From Kocuria soli (GTDB lineage: Bacteria; Actinomycetota; Actinomycetes; Actinomycetales; Micrococcaceae): a stretch of 64,000 bases of DNA. Below, in pieces: positions 9,978 through 18,552 of this stretch (its first letter is position 1; every line of letters starts with the position of its first letter). The notes beneath the pieces were generated by a model. The model saw nothing but the letters and a program-made list of their open reading frames with translations. It was not told the origin of the DNA and searched no databases. The translations under genes were made by a program, and so were the position numbers. The DNA lies in NCBI RefSeq assembly GCF_003797835.1, contig NZ_RKMF01000007.1, forward strand, positions 1-64,000, given 5' to 3'.

Positions 9978-11318
9978 TCAGCCGACAGGACTCGCGTCCG
10001 TGGCCCCGTCGCGGAGCATGTCCGCCGCCGCCCGTGCCCGTGCACGCAGGACCGCGAAGGTCTGTCCCACCCGGTCCTGGTGGTGTTGTCCGGGCTCTGC
10101 GTCCGGACCGGGGGCGGCTTCCGATCCGACCTCGGAGTCCGTGTTCGTGGCGGTTGTGTTGACGTGGCCGACCTTGCGTCCCGGGCGGACGCCCTTGCCG
10201 TAGAGGTGAACCTTTGCCTCCGGGACACTGCTCATCACACGGGTGAAGCCACTGAAGAGGTCGGCGTTCTGACCACCCAGCACGTTCTTCATGACGGTGG
10301 CCCTGCCCAGCAGCCCGGTGTCACCCAACGGCAGATCCAGGACGGCGCGGAGGTGCTGTTCGAACTGGCCGGTCACGGCTCCGTCCATGCTCCAGTGACC
10401 CGAATTGTGGGGGCGCATGGCCAGCTCGTTGACCAGGAATCCGCGGCCCGGGACGTCGAAGAGTTCCACGGCCATCACGCCGGTGACCCCGAGTTCCGTG
10501 GCCAACGTGCGGGCCGCGGACTCCGCAGCCCGTTCCACCTCCGGGTCCAGGTCGGGGGCGGGGGCCAGCACCTCGTCGCACACGCCGTCGACCTGGATGG
10601 ATTCGACCACCGGCCAGCTGCGGACCTCACCCGAAGGGGTTCGGGCCACCAGGGCGGAGAGCTCGCGGGTGAAGGGGACCGCCTCCTCGGCGAGCAGGTG
10701 GTCGAATCCGGACTCGGCAAACCAGGCGGCAGCCGTTCCGTTCCTGGCCTCCGATTCCGACGGGACAACCAGCACACCCTTGCCGTCATAGCCGCCACGC
10801 GGCGTCTTGAGCACGATCGGCCAGGTGCCGTCGGCGAAGCTCACGAGATCTTCGACACTCTTGACGGCCGCCCACCGCGGATTCGGCAACCCGAGCTTCT
10901 CGACGGCACGCCGCATGACGATCTTGTCCTGCGCGTGGACCAGGGCAGCGGGCCGGGGTTCGACGGCCACGCCGGCAGTCAGCAGTGCCTCCAGGTGTTC
11001 GTTCGGGACGTGTTCGTGGTCGAAGGTGATCACGTCCACTCCGTCGGCGAAGGACAAGAGGGTCGCCAGGTCGCGGTAGTCGCCCACCGTGTGGGAAGCG
11101 GCCGCCGGGATCGCGCAACTGTCCGGCGCCTCCGCGAGAACGCGCAACTCGACACCGAGTTCGGTGGCGGCGGGGCCCATCATCCTGGCCAGTTGACCGC
11201 CGCCGATCACGCCGACGACGGGTCCGGTGACCGGTGCCGGGGACGGGATGCGGCCGTTGGTGGACAACGGATCCGAGGTGGGTGCAGTGACGTCGGGGGT
11301 CTGGTGCGCGTGGCTCAC
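9978..11318 (-). CDS. purK: N5-carboxyaminoimidazole ribonucleotide synthetase
   Basis: ATP-grasp enzyme that carboxylates AIR to N5-CAIR with ATP and bicarbonate. The N-terminal VGVIGGGQLARMM nucleotide-binding loop, ATP-grasp segments (KTPRGGYDGKGV, LLAEEAVPFTRELS) and ELAMRPHNSGHW are present. The GTG at 11318 is preceded by TACCCT at 6 nt, a leaderless arrangement, and gives 446 residues. About 35 residues precede the conserved domain, and the C-terminus carries an extra non-conserved stretch of about 40 residues with Glu/Gly/Pro bias. It is followed by purE. Divergent from the GtrA gene. Confidence 0.95.
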   Translation of the reverse strand: MSHAHQTPDVTAPTSDPLSTNGRIPSPAPVTGPVVGVIGGGQLARMMGPAATELGVELRVLAEAPDSCAIPAAASHTVGDYRDLATLLSFADGVDVITFDHEHVPNEHLEALLTAGVAVEPRPAALVHAQDKIVMRRAVEKLGLPNPRWAAVKSVEDLVSFADGTWPIVLKTPRGGYDGKGVLVVPSESEARNGTAAAWFAESGFDHLLAEEAVPFTRELSALVARTPSGEVRSWPVVESIQVDGVCDEVLAPAPDLDPEVERAAESAARTLATELGVTGVMAVELFDVPGRGFLVNELAMRPHNSGHWSMDGAVTGQFEQHLRAVLDLPLGDTGLLGRATVMKNVLGGQNADLFSGFTRVMSSVPEAKVHLYGKGVRPGRKVGHVNTTATNTDSEVGSEAAPGPDAEPGQHHQDRVGQTFAVLRARARAAADMLRDGATDASPVG

Positions 11319-11324
11319 CGCACC

Positions 11325-11330
11325 AGGGTA
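11325..11330 (-). promoter_or_regulatory. -10 element of leaderless purK promoter
   Basis: TACCCT on the minus strand ends 6 nt before the GTG start at 11318. No ribosome binding site is visible. Confidence 0.5.
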
Positions 11331-11347
11331 ATGCTCAGGTGAGCGCT

Positions 11348-11353
11348 TATGAT
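11348..11353 (+). promoter_or_regulatory. Candidate -10 element for the GtrA gene
   Basis: TATGAT, close to the TATAAT consensus, about 100 nt before the GtrA start and back-to-back with the purK promoter. Confidence 0.45.
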
Positions 11354-11455
11354 GGGCGCACGCGCAGGTCACGTAACCCTGCTTGCGCGCGGCTGAAGCG
11401 ATCCACCCAGCCGACAAGCGCGATCCGCGCAATGACCCCTCGGAGTCCGGACCCC

Positions 11456-12052
11456 ATGATCAATCGTTTCAAAGCTGCCTGGCACCTTTTCGTTGCCGAA
11501 TTGATGAAGTTCGGCACCGTTGGGGGACTGGCCTTCGTGGTCAACGCCGGCGTGGTCTGGATCTTGATGCACACCGTGTTTCAGGAGGGAGGGCACGTCA
11601 AGGCCAAAGCGATCGCGACGATCGTGGCCACGCTGTTCTCGTGGTTGGCCAACCGGTACTGGACCTTCCGAGACAAGCGGCAGTCCGACACCAAACGAGA
11701 GCTCATCCAGTTCCTGATCGCCAATGCGATCGGGATGGTCATCGAGCTCGCGTGCGTGGGCGTGAGCTATTACGTGTTGCATCTCACCAGCCCCACGGCC
11801 TCCTTCGTGTCGGGAACCATTGTGGGCACGGCGCTGGGGACGATCTTCCGGTACTTCGCGTACCGGTTCTGGGTCTACGCGGTCAAGCTGGACGACGAGC
11901 CCGGTTTCGCGCCGTCAACGGCCTCCGAAATGGCTGCCATCACGGGCAGGCTTCCGGTCATCAAAACCAAGGCGGGGGAGAAGTACGGCGCCCGCATGTC
12001 CGAGGAACGGGGTGCGGACACGCAGACTCCCGGGGGACCTAGCGCCAGCTGA
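11456..12052 (+). CDS. GtrA-family membrane protein
   Basis: GtrA proteins are small four-helix membrane proteins associated with polyprenyl-linked sugar translocation or glycan modification. Four hydrophobic segments are visible within about residues 15-150: FGTVGGLAFVVNAGVVWILM, AIATIVATLFSWLANRYW with the typical N-R-x-W-T-F motif, LIANAIGMVIELACVGVSYY and VSGTIVGTALGTIFRYFAYR. The ATG at 11456 has a CGGAG stretch 10 nt upstream; an ATG at 11432 is the alternative. The C-terminal 50 residues are hydrophilic. Its 3' end overlaps the convergent TIGR03089 gene by 14 nt. Confidence 0.85.
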   Translation: MINRFKAAWHLFVAELMKFGTVGGLAFVVNAGVVWILMHTVFQEGGHVKAKAIATIVATLFSWLANRYWTFRDKRQSDTKRELIQFLIANAIGMVIELACVGVSYYVLHLTSPTASFVSGTIVGTALGTIFRYFAYRFWVYAVKLDDEPGFAPSTASEMAAITGRLPVIKTKAGEKYGARMSEERGADTQTPGGPSAS

Positions 12053-12908
12053 AACCCACGCGCTCGGAAGTCATGATCCGGTCGATGTCCGGGTCCTTCC
12101 GGTCCGTGAACACAGCCGTGGTGCCGGTCGTCCAGGCTGCCAGCAGCTGAGCGATGCTGCGCGCCGACCACTGGGTTGCCTCCAGACGGACCGCGGTCAC
12201 GGGGGCGTCGTCGAGGTCGCGGGATTGCGCCGCGACCTCGTCAAAGAGTTCCCGTCGCGACCACGTCCGGCCCTCGGTACGCAACGCCGGGGCATCGGCG
12301 CCCAAGGGCGGCACTCCACTCCAGTGGTCTCCGTGCGCTCGGATCTCGGCGCAGTAGTCCAAGGCGGCCTCGGGCAACCGCTCCTCCGGCAGGGAAAGAG
12401 CCAGGGCCGGGTAGGCGAGCACCAGGACCTCCTCGGGCGTTCCCCACTGGTTCAGCATCTCGACCTTGGCCAGGGCCGATCCAGGTGCATCCGCGGGGGT
12501 GTCTCCGTCCAGGAGGGCCACCACCTGTACGTCGGACTGTACGTGGGAGATCTCGGGCACAGGAGTGCCCTGACCCGCACGGCCTGTCTCCTGAGGGGAG
12601 GCCCCGGGGTCCAGATCCGCGAACACGACGACGGCGCCAACGCGCCAGGCAGCGGCCAGGACCACCGCTGTGCGCCAGTGAGTGGTGTTGTCCACCACCA
12701 CTGTGACTCCGGCCATGAGTCCCAGGTCGTCGACGAAGAGGTTCGCCGTCTTGGACACCCAGTTCTCGAACACCCGACCGGAGAGCTCCACCCGTCCGCC
12801 GTCGGTCCCGTAGAAGACCAGCACCGGAGTGGGTTGCACGGCCATCGCGTCCAGAAGTTGTGTGACGTCCTGCGGGGCGGAACCGCTTCCGCTAGGGATC
12901 AAGGGCAT
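12039..12908 (-). CDS. TIGR03089 family protein (AMP-ligase-like)
   Basis: A 289-residue actinobacterial protein resembling the N-terminal part of AMP-forming ligases without a complete adenylation domain. Recognisable stretches include LSGRVFENWVSKTANLFVDD, LAAAWRVGAVVVFAD and WTTGTTAVF. The ATG at 12908 is chosen because AGGAAG lies 7 nt upstream; the open frame continues 28 residues further without support. In mycobacteria and relatives the gene lies in the same purE/purK/LCP/WhiB2 region. The biochemical function is unknown. It overlaps the 3' end of the convergent GtrA gene. Confidence 0.82.
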   Translation of the reverse strand: MPLIPSGSGSAPQDVTQLLDAMAVQPTPVLVFYGTDGGRVELSGRVFENWVSKTANLFVDDLGLMAGVTVVVDNTTHWRTAVVLAAAWRVGAVVVFADLDPGASPQETGRAGQGTPVPEISHVQSDVQVVALLDGDTPADAPGSALAKVEMLNQWGTPEEVLVLAYPALALSLPEERLPEAALDYCAEIRAHGDHWSGVPPLGADAPALRTEGRTWSRRELFDEVAAQSRDLDDAPVTAVRLEATQWSARSIAQLLAAWTTGTTAVFTDRKDPDIDRIMTSERVGFSWR

Positions 12909-13263
12909 GAGATGACTTCCTGGGCGGGTCCGATGAAGGTCAACAATCGTGACGTGACCTGCGACGATTTCTGGAGGTTGGATCCCCGTCATGGCGTGGC
13001 GACACGCCGAGAGCGCGATCCGAAGCTCGGGTTCGGGCTTGACGTTACGGGGCTTACAAGCGTGTAATTAACGCTGTGGCGGGGCGCCGTACAGGCCTGC
13101 GCCGGCCCTCGGAGCCCCCCGAAGCGCTGACGACGAGAGTCTAGGTCAGTGTGTCCCCGAGTGGTACCGGGCGAGTTCTTGTGTGACCGCCCGAGCATTG
13201 ACCGCACCGACGGTGCGGCATGAGACACGCGGCATGACTGGCCGATCGACCGGAAGGAACGCT
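12909..13263. other. 355-nt divergent intergenic region (TIGR03089 / whiB2)
   Basis: No gene is seen. It holds the ribosome binding site of TIGR03089 at its left edge, the strong whiB2-type promoter near 13040-13070, a leader of about 190 nt with GC-rich sequence, and the whiB2 ribosome binding site GGAAGGAA at its right edge. Confidence 0.6.
13039..13068 (+). promoter_or_regulatory. Promoter of whiB2 with overlapping palindrome
   Basis: TTGACG (13039-13044) and TGTAAT (13063-13068) are separated by 18 nt, the best -35/-10 pair in the window. A TTACA-AGCG-TGTAA palindrome (13054-13067) overlaps the -10 box and is a possible operator. Confidence 0.6.
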
Positions 13264-13728
13264 ATGGGAGAGCCCGCCTACCAGAACGCCGAGGTGGCAC
13301 AGACCGCGCGGCGACGGCGGGGCAGCCGTTCCGTTCCCCAGGACTGGTTCCTGGACCCCGTGGATCCCGATGCCGCTGAGCGGCTGACCGGGGCCCGAAC
13401 CTCCACCTCCGTCGCGGAGTCCTACGAGGAGGCTCCTGGTGCCGCCGGCGTTCCCGGTTCCATCTGGCAGGCCGTGGCCGGTGTCTACGGCGTCGACGGC
13501 GACGAAGGCGAGCTGGCCTGGCAGACGGACGCCCTGTGCGCCCAGACCGATCCCGAAGCGTTCTTCCCCGAGAAGGGCGGATCCACGCGTGACGCCAAGC
13601 GTGTCTGCGAGGCCTGCCCGGTTCGTTCGGAGTGCCTGGACTACGCCATGGCGCACGACGAGAAGTTCGGCATCTGGGGCGGTCTGTCCGAACGCGAGCG
13701 TCGGCGTCTGCGCCGCGCAGGGCGCTGA
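13264..13728 (+). CDS. whiB2: WhiB-family iron-sulfur regulator (WhiB2/WhmD type)
   Basis: WhiB proteins bind a [4Fe-4S] cluster and partner the principal sigma factor to control transcription. The four cluster cysteines are present (DALCAQTD, then VCEACPVRSEC), followed by the GIWGGLSERERRRLRR turn and basic tail. The ATG at 13264 has GGAAGGAA about 5 nt upstream, giving 154 residues with a non-conserved N-terminal arm of about 75 residues. The adjacent DUF3499 gene, 17 nt downstream, matches the whiB2 neighbourhood of mycobacteria, where the protein is needed for septation. The assignment to WhiB2 rests on this synteny. A strong promoter and a long leader precede it. Confidence 0.9.
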   Translation: MGEPAYQNAEVAQTARRRRGSRSVPQDWFLDPVDPDAAERLTGARTSTSVAESYEEAPGAAGVPGSIWQAVAGVYGVDGDEGELAWQTDALCAQTDPEAFFPEKGGSTRDAKRVCEACPVRSECLDYAMAHDEKFGIWGGLSERERRRLRRAGR

Positions 13729-13745
13729 CCAGGGAGCGTCCGACG

Positions 13746-14411
13746 GTGGCTGCATCGTCCTCTGAAGCGCCACTCGCGCGGTTGTGCTCCCGTCAAGGCT
13801 GCAAACGGGAAGCTGTCTCGACCCTCACCTACGTCTACTCCGACTCCACCGCCGTGGTGGGTCCACTGTCGGTGCACAACGAGCCCCACGCGTATGACCT
13901 CTGCGGTCAGCACGCGCAACGACTAACGGCTCCTCGGGGGTGGGAGATTCTCCGCGTGGAGATTCCGGAGACACGCGATCCGGAACCGGTAGCGGGCCAT
14001 GCCACAGCGGTTCCCCTCCCCATAACGCGCGCGGTGTCCACACCGGAGCCCGACCACGGATCGGCACCCGATGCTGCCGATGCAGCCCCATCTGTTGAAT
14101 CTGTTCAATCCACTGAATCCGCCGACGACTTGGGGACCGGCCCGTTGGCCGAGGTCCGCGCGCTCAAGGTCAGCACTGCCCCGGAGTGCCCCGTCCAGAC
14201 GGGTGCACCCGCACCCGCGCAGGCCGCTGAGAGCCCGTCCCCATCGGCGGACACGGCCCACGAATTCTCGGGCGAGGACCTCGAGGACGAGGAGCACTCG
14301 TTGGTCAATGAGATCTTCGCTTCCGAGCACGCCGAGTCAGACCCCGTGACCGCGGACCAGCCGAAAGCCATGCGCATCCCGCACCTCCGGCGTCGCTCCA
14401 AGCGGGGATGA
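13746..14411 (+). CDS. DUF3499 family protein
   Basis: A 221-residue actinobacterial protein of unknown function. The conserved part is the first 60 residues: CSRQGCKREA, TLTYVYSDSTAVVGPL, YDLCGQHAQRLTAPRGWE. The cysteines and histidine suggest a small metal-binding unit. The remaining 150 residues are low-complexity and rich in Ala, Pro, Glu and Ser, ending in a basic RRRSKRG. The GTG at 13746 has AGGGAG 9 nt upstream. It lies directly behind whiB2 and is probably co-transcribed with it. Confidence 0.85.
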   Translation: MAASSSEAPLARLCSRQGCKREAVSTLTYVYSDSTAVVGPLSVHNEPHAYDLCGQHAQRLTAPRGWEILRVEIPETRDPEPVAGHATAVPLPITRAVSTPEPDHGSAPDAADAAPSVESVQSTESADDLGTGPLAEVRALKVSTAPECPVQTGAPAPAQAAESPSPSADTAHEFSGEDLEDEEHSLVNEIFASEHAESDPVTADQPKAMRIPHLRRRSKRG

Positions 14412-14532
14412 ACCGAAAGGGCAGTGTGGGGTGGGGTCGGTCCCGCGTCTGGAGCGGCCGACGCCCTACCATGGCAACGCCCCCACACCACCGTCGGCTC
14501 CACGGGCCGTGCGCGTTCGGAAAGACCCGCCC

Positions 14533-14796
14533 ATGAGTGTCACCCCCAGCCAGTTCGGCCAGTCAGACCCCCCTGAGGACAGCGCTCCCGCTGCCCGTCT
14601 GCACCGTGGCGACGGCGTCTCCTCGCTGTCCCCCGCCCTGCGGGAGGTGCTGCGCTGTCCCATGACGCGTGCCAACTTGATCCAGGTGGACGAGCACCAC
14701 CTGATGAGTGAGCGGCCATTCCGTGAGGGTGTCCACCCGGTGTTTCCCGTCGTGGACGGCATTCCCAATTTCCTGCCCATCGCCCGACGGTCCTGA
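14533..14796 (+). CDS. Trm112-like small protein
   Basis: An 87-residue protein whose second half matches the Trm112/UPF0434 fold: SPALREVLRCPMTRANL, then GVHPVFPVVDGIPNFLP. Trm112 proteins activate methyltransferases and often bind zinc through four cysteines. Here only one cysteine remains, so zinc binding is unlikely. The ATG at 14533 is the only start close to the conserved region; its ribosome binding site is weak. A TACCAT hexamer at 14466 may be its -10 box. The bacterial partner is unknown. Confidence 0.75.
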   Translation: MSVTPSQFGQSDPPEDSAPAARLHRGDGVSSLSPALREVLRCPMTRANLIQVDEHHLMSERPFREGVHPVFPVVDGIPNFLPIARRS

Positions 14797-14856
14797 CCGT
14801 GCCTGAGACCCCCAGGACGAGAGCACGCAGCGAAGCCACGGAGGAGGATGTGACCG

Positions 14857-15813
14857 TTGACGACCACAGGTGATTCCGGCCCCCACCGAGCCGCACGAAC
14901 TGAACCGGACCAGGGCAACGAGTGGTCCCGTCTCGGTCCCGCCGTTGCCCGCACGCAAGACGACGTGCGCTCGTCGGAGAGCCCTGCCGGACGATCGTCG
15001 TCGGCTCCCGCAGGGGCCGAGTCCAGCTCCACGAAGCGTGCTCCCGTTGCCGGTTCCACCAGCAGTCCGTGGGCTGACGGCAACGGTTCGACCAAGTCGT
15101 CAACGATGACCTCGAAAGGGCGCAGCTCGGGTCCCTGGCAGGTGCTCTCGCGTCTGATCGTAGGGCTGGCTGTGCCGCTGGGCCTCCTGGCACTCTCGGT
15201 CCGCCTGGTCGCCTCGCCCCTCTTCCTGTGGATCGAGTACCACCGTCCCGGATTCCCCTCGGACGAGTACGGCTTCGATGCCGGCGAGCGGATGAGTCTA
15301 GGGTCCCAGGGCGTCGACTACATCCTGAACTGGGCGCCGCCGTCGTTCCTGGGGGACGTGCGCACCGCCAACGGGGTTCCCTGGTTCACCAGCGACGAGG
15401 TCTCGCACATGACCGACGTCAAGGGGGTCCTGCAGGTCGGGTTGGGCCTGGCCCTGGTCACGGTCCTGTTGGCCGCGCTGTTCTGGTTGCTCCGGCACCG
15501 CAAGGACGCCACCGGGCTCATCCGGGCCGCTGTGTGGGGCGCGTGGGGAACCCTGCTGCTGTTGGCGGTCCTGGTGGTCCTGGCCGTCCTGGGGTGGAGC
15601 ACGTTCTTCGCAGAGTTCCACTCCCTGTTCTTCGCCGACGGCACCTGGACGTTCAGTGCCTCCGACACCCTGATTCGCCTGTACCCCACGCAGTTCTGGA
15701 TCGACGCCGCAGCCTCCGTCGCGGCGTTGACGGTGCTGGGGTGCCTGGTGGTGATCGTCAGCGGGTACCGCAGCCTGCGGCGTCGTCGGAAAGCGGTGAC
15801 GCCGCAGCGGTGA
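14857..15813 (+). CDS. TIGR01906 family integral membrane protein
   Basis: A 318-residue membrane protein of unknown function. A hydrophilic N-terminus (about residues 1-95, Ser/Pro-rich) precedes hydrophobic segments near residues 100-128, 190-210, 225-245 and 280-300. An extracytoplasmic loop contains the family patterns FHSLFFADGTWTFSASDTLI and RLYPTQFW. The start is taken at the TTG at 14857 because GGAGGAGG lies 9 nt upstream; the nearest ATG runs straight into a stop. It is followed by the convergent mannosyltransferase gene. Confidence 0.82.
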   Translation: MTTTGDSGPHRAARTEPDQGNEWSRLGPAVARTQDDVRSSESPAGRSSSAPAGAESSSTKRAPVAGSTSSPWADGNGSTKSSTMTSKGRSSGPWQVLSRLIVGLAVPLGLLALSVRLVASPLFLWIEYHRPGFPSDEYGFDAGERMSLGSQGVDYILNWAPPSFLGDVRTANGVPWFTSDEVSHMTDVKGVLQVGLGLALVTVLLAALFWLLRHRKDATGLIRAAVWGAWGTLLLLAVLVVLAVLGWSTFFAEFHSLFFADGTWTFSASDTLIRLYPTQFWIDAAASVAALTVLGCLVVIVSGYRSLRRRRKAVTPQR

Positions 15814-15837
15814 CCGCCCGCTGGTGAGCCCCCGAGC

Positions 15838-15860
15838 AGATCCGGGCCAGATCCCGGGTC
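15838..15860. terminator. Short hairpin between convergent genes
   Basis: An 8-bp stem (GATCCGGG with CCCGGGTC, one G-T pair) and a 6-nt loop between the TIGR01906 gene and the mannosyltransferase gene. Confidence 0.35.
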
Positions 15861-15871
15861 AGGTGTGCCGG

Positions 15872-17533
15872 TCAGATCCAGTTGGGGAACCACATGCGCT
15901 GATGCCATGCCTCGTACGGGATGACCTGAGCGGTCCAGATCGGCCAGAAGTAGGCGGCGACTGCCAGCACGAGTACCAGCCACGTGCCCACGACCGACCA
16001 GGACAGGATGCGGTACAGCCTGGGGGAGCCACGGTCCGGGAGGATCACGCTCAGACCCCCGGCAAGGACCAGCACCATGAACGGCAGGTACGGCAACGCG
16101 TAGAAGTAGAACTGGGTGCGCTCGGGGTATGCGAACCAGGGCAACCACCCGACGGCGATCAGGGCCAGCGGGGAGAGGACCCGCCAGTCGAACCGCCACT
16201 TGCGTGACACGAGGACCAAGATGAGCACGGCGGCCGCCGCTGGCATGAAGGACCACCAGATCACCGGGTTGCCGAGATTCAGGATCGCCTGTGAACAGGC
16301 AGCGGCCTCGCAACCGTGCTGTCCCCGCTCCAGGGACTCGTAGAAGTAGGACGTCGGGCGGCCCAGGATCGGCCATTGCGCGGGGCCCGCCATGTAGGTG
16401 TGGCCCGAGTCCAACCCGATGTGGAACTCGTATGCGGCCTTGTGATACTCCCACAGGGACCGTAGAGACTCCGGAAGCCACTGGGCACCCTCGCCGGGGT
16501 GTTCGGCGGCCCAGTTCCGGTCGTAGCCGCCCGAGGTCCGCAGCCAACCGAGCCAGGTGGACAGGTAGGTCAGGAGGGCGACGGGAATCATGGACACGAA
16601 CGCAAACAGACCGTCCAGGACCACGCCACCCGGCAGCCACAGGCGGATGCCGGCGGCGCGCCGCGCACCGAGGTCCCACAGCACCGTGATCACGCCCAGG
16701 GCCGCCACGTAGTAGAGCGCGTTCCACTTGACGCCGACGGCCAGACCGCAGGAGATCCCCGCGGCGATGCGCCACCACCGCACACCGAGCCACGCCCCGA
16801 ATCCGTGGCTACGCCCGTCAATCGTGTCCGATGCCCCCGATGGACTGCTTCGCTGGAGTTTCCGGATCAGGCGCCGACGTCCGTCGATCCGGTCCAGCAG
16901 CAGGAAAACAAAGGCCAACAGGACGAAGAAGGCCAGGAAGATGTCCAGCAGGGCCAGCCGGGAGTGGGTCAGGTGCAGCCCGTCCACGGCCAGCAACGTC
17001 CCGGCCACTGCGGCCACCACGGGCGAACGGAACATGAGCAACGCCGCGACGACGACCAGCGCGATCATGGCCGTGCCGAACACCGCGGGGAAGAACCGCC
17101 ACCCGAAAGCATCTCCCGGCCCGAACAGGAGCATGCCCCAGCCGATGAGCCACTTGCCCACGGGAGGGTGCACCACGAACGAGGCCTTCCCATCGGGCGT
17201 GGGGACGACGCCGAGCGCGAATGAGTCATCGGCGTCGTCCGGCCACTCCTGTTCGTAACCGGAAGTGGCCAGGGCCCAGCCGTCCTTGACGTAGTACGTC
17301 TCGTCGAAGGCGATTTCCTGCGGACGGGCCAGTTGGTAGAACCGCATGAACCCACCCAGCAACACGGGAAGGAGCGGAAGGAGCCACATCCACGCCGCCA
17401 CGGGGGGCCAGGAGGGAAGCAGCCGTTCCCGAAGGTCCGCCTCGGTGTCACCGGAGCCACGGACAGGGGTCCATGCACGCGCGACGGACGATCCTGGGGC
17501 AGGGGACTGGGTGTATCGGGGGGAAGTGGTCAC
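15872..17533 (-). CDS. GT39 protein O-mannosyltransferase
   Basis: A 553-residue polytopic membrane enzyme that transfers mannose from polyprenyl-phosphate mannose to Ser/Thr of secreted proteins. It has the GT39 catalytic acidic pair in the first outer loop (FDETYYVKDGW) and the second motif LHLTHSRLALLDIFLAFF, with about ten hydrophobic segments to the C-terminus. The open frame runs well upstream into the region opposite rsmI. I start at the GTG at 17533 because a TACCAT hexamer lies exactly 7 nt upstream, the leaderless pattern. An ATG at 17542 is the alternative and overlaps that hexamer. It is divergent from rsmI, a pairing found widely in actinobacteria. Confidence 0.92.
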   Translation of the reverse strand: MTTSPRYTQSPAPGSSVARAWTPVRGSGDTEADLRERLLPSWPPVAAWMWLLPLLPVLLGGFMRFYQLARPQEIAFDETYYVKDGWALATSGYEQEWPDDADDSFALGVVPTPDGKASFVVHPPVGKWLIGWGMLLFGPGDAFGWRFFPAVFGTAMIALVVVAALLMFRSPVVAAVAGTLLAVDGLHLTHSRLALLDIFLAFFVLLAFVFLLLDRIDGRRRLIRKLQRSSPSGASDTIDGRSHGFGAWLGVRWWRIAAGISCGLAVGVKWNALYYVAALGVITVLWDLGARRAAGIRLWLPGGVVLDGLFAFVSMIPVALLTYLSTWLGWLRTSGGYDRNWAAEHPGEGAQWLPESLRSLWEYHKAAYEFHIGLDSGHTYMAGPAQWPILGRPTSYFYESLERGQHGCEAAACSQAILNLGNPVIWWSFMPAAAAVLILVLVSRKWRFDWRVLSPLALIAVGWLPWFAYPERTQFYFYALPYLPFMVLVLAGGLSVILPDRGSPRLYRILSWSVVGTWLVLVLAVAAYFWPIWTAQVIPYEAWHQRMWFPNWI

Positions 17534-17540
17534 GGCGGTC

Positions 17541-17546
17541 ATGGTA
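17541..17546 (-). promoter_or_regulatory. -10 element of leaderless GT39 promoter
   Basis: TACCAT on the minus strand, 7 nt before the GTG at 17533. It lies back-to-back with the rsmI promoter 40 nt away. Confidence 0.45.
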
Positions 17547-17581
17547 GGTGAATCGCCACGGGAAGCGCTGGGGGACCGGCC

Positions 17582-17587
17582 TAGAGT
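17582..17587 (+). promoter_or_regulatory. -10 element of leaderless rsmI promoter
   Basis: TAGAGT with a 7-nt spacer to the GTG start at 17595, and no ribosome binding site. Confidence 0.6.
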
Positions 17588-17594
17588 GGGGTTC

Positions 17595-18470
17595 GTGACG
17601 ACTTCTGCGGCATCTCCCGTGAATCCCCTCCCCGCCGGTGCATTGGTTCTGGCGGGCACACCCATCGGCAACCTCAACGACGCCTCGCCCCGGTTGCGTG
17701 ACGCCCTGGCCGGTGCCGACGTCGTCGCCGCCGAGGACACACGACGAGCTCGCAAACTGGCATCGGGTCTCGACGTCGTGATCCGGGGGCGGCTGGTGGC
17801 CCACCACGAACACAACGAGGTCGCTTCCGCTGCCGAGCTCCTGGAGGCCGTGCGCTCCGGCGCCACGGTGCTGGTGGTCTCCGATGCAGGCATGCCCACG
17901 GTGTCCGATCCCGGATACCGGGTGGCCGCCGCTGCCGCCGCCGAAGGGCTGACCGTCACCGTGCTGCCAGGGCCCTCGGCCGTCCTGAGCGCCTTGGCCG
18001 TCTCGGGCCTGCCGAGCGACAGGTTCGTGTTCGAAGGATTCCTGCCCCGCAAGGCCGGACAGCGTGCCGAACGGCTGAGGGAGCTCGACGGCGAGCGGCG
18101 CACCATGGTCTTCTACGAGGCCCCACACCGCCTCGGTGCCATGATCGAGGCCCTGGCCCTTGGTTTCGGTGCCGACCGGCGTGCCGTCATCGCCCGTGAG
18201 CTGACCAAACTGCACGAAGAAGTGCTCCGCGGGAGCCTGGGTGAACTCCACGAGCGGGTGGAAACCGAGGGCATCCGGGGCGAGATCGTCGTCGTGGTCG
18301 AGGGAGCCCCTGCGCCCCCACCCGAGCGGGCCGAGGACCTGGTGGGCGAGGTGGAGGCGAAGGTTGCCGAGGGGACGCGTCTCAAGGAGGCCGCCGGTGC
18401 GGTGGCTGCGGCCCACGGGGTCTCCAAACGGGAACTCTACGAGTCCGTGCTCGCCGCCCGCGATGCCTGA
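17595..18470 (+). CDS. rsmI: 16S rRNA (cytidine1402-2'-O)-methyltransferase
   Basis: SAM-dependent enzyme that 2'-O-methylates C1402 in the decoding centre of 16S rRNA. Tetrapyrrole-methylase-fold motifs are intact: AGTPIGNLNDASPR, AAEDTRRARKL, VSDAGMPTVSDPGYR, LPGPSAV and FEGFLPRK. The GTG at 17595 gives 291 residues and starts just before the conserved domain. It sits 7 nt after TAGAGT, so the message is probably leaderless. The tatD and rsmA genes follow in the same direction, each with its own similar promoter. Confidence 0.95.
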   Translation: MTTSAASPVNPLPAGALVLAGTPIGNLNDASPRLRDALAGADVVAAEDTRRARKLASGLDVVIRGRLVAHHEHNEVASAAELLEAVRSGATVLVVSDAGMPTVSDPGYRVAAAAAAEGLTVTVLPGPSAVLSALAVSGLPSDRFVFEGFLPRKAGQRAERLRELDGERRTMVFYEAPHRLGAMIEALALGFGADRRAVIARELTKLHEEVLRGSLGELHERVETEGIRGEIVVVVEGAPAPPPERAEDLVGEVEAKVAEGTRLKEAAGAVAAAHGVSKRELYESVLAARDA

Positions 18471-18539
18471 CCTCCGGTGGTGACCCGCCTGTCCGAGCGT
18501 CCGCTGCCGGGACCGCCTGGCCCGCGTGCCCCGGGTCGC

Positions 18540-18545
18540 TAGGCT
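18540..18545 (+). promoter_or_regulatory. -10 element of leaderless tatD promoter
   Basis: TAGGCT with a 7-nt spacer to the GTG start at 18553. Confidence 0.6.
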
Positions 18546-18552
18546 TGGGCGG

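Noticed and set aside
15824-17224. Plus-strand open frames opposite the GT39 gene
   Set aside because: Gln/Arg/Pro-rich shadows without ribosome binding sites, while the minus strand encodes a clear membrane enzyme.
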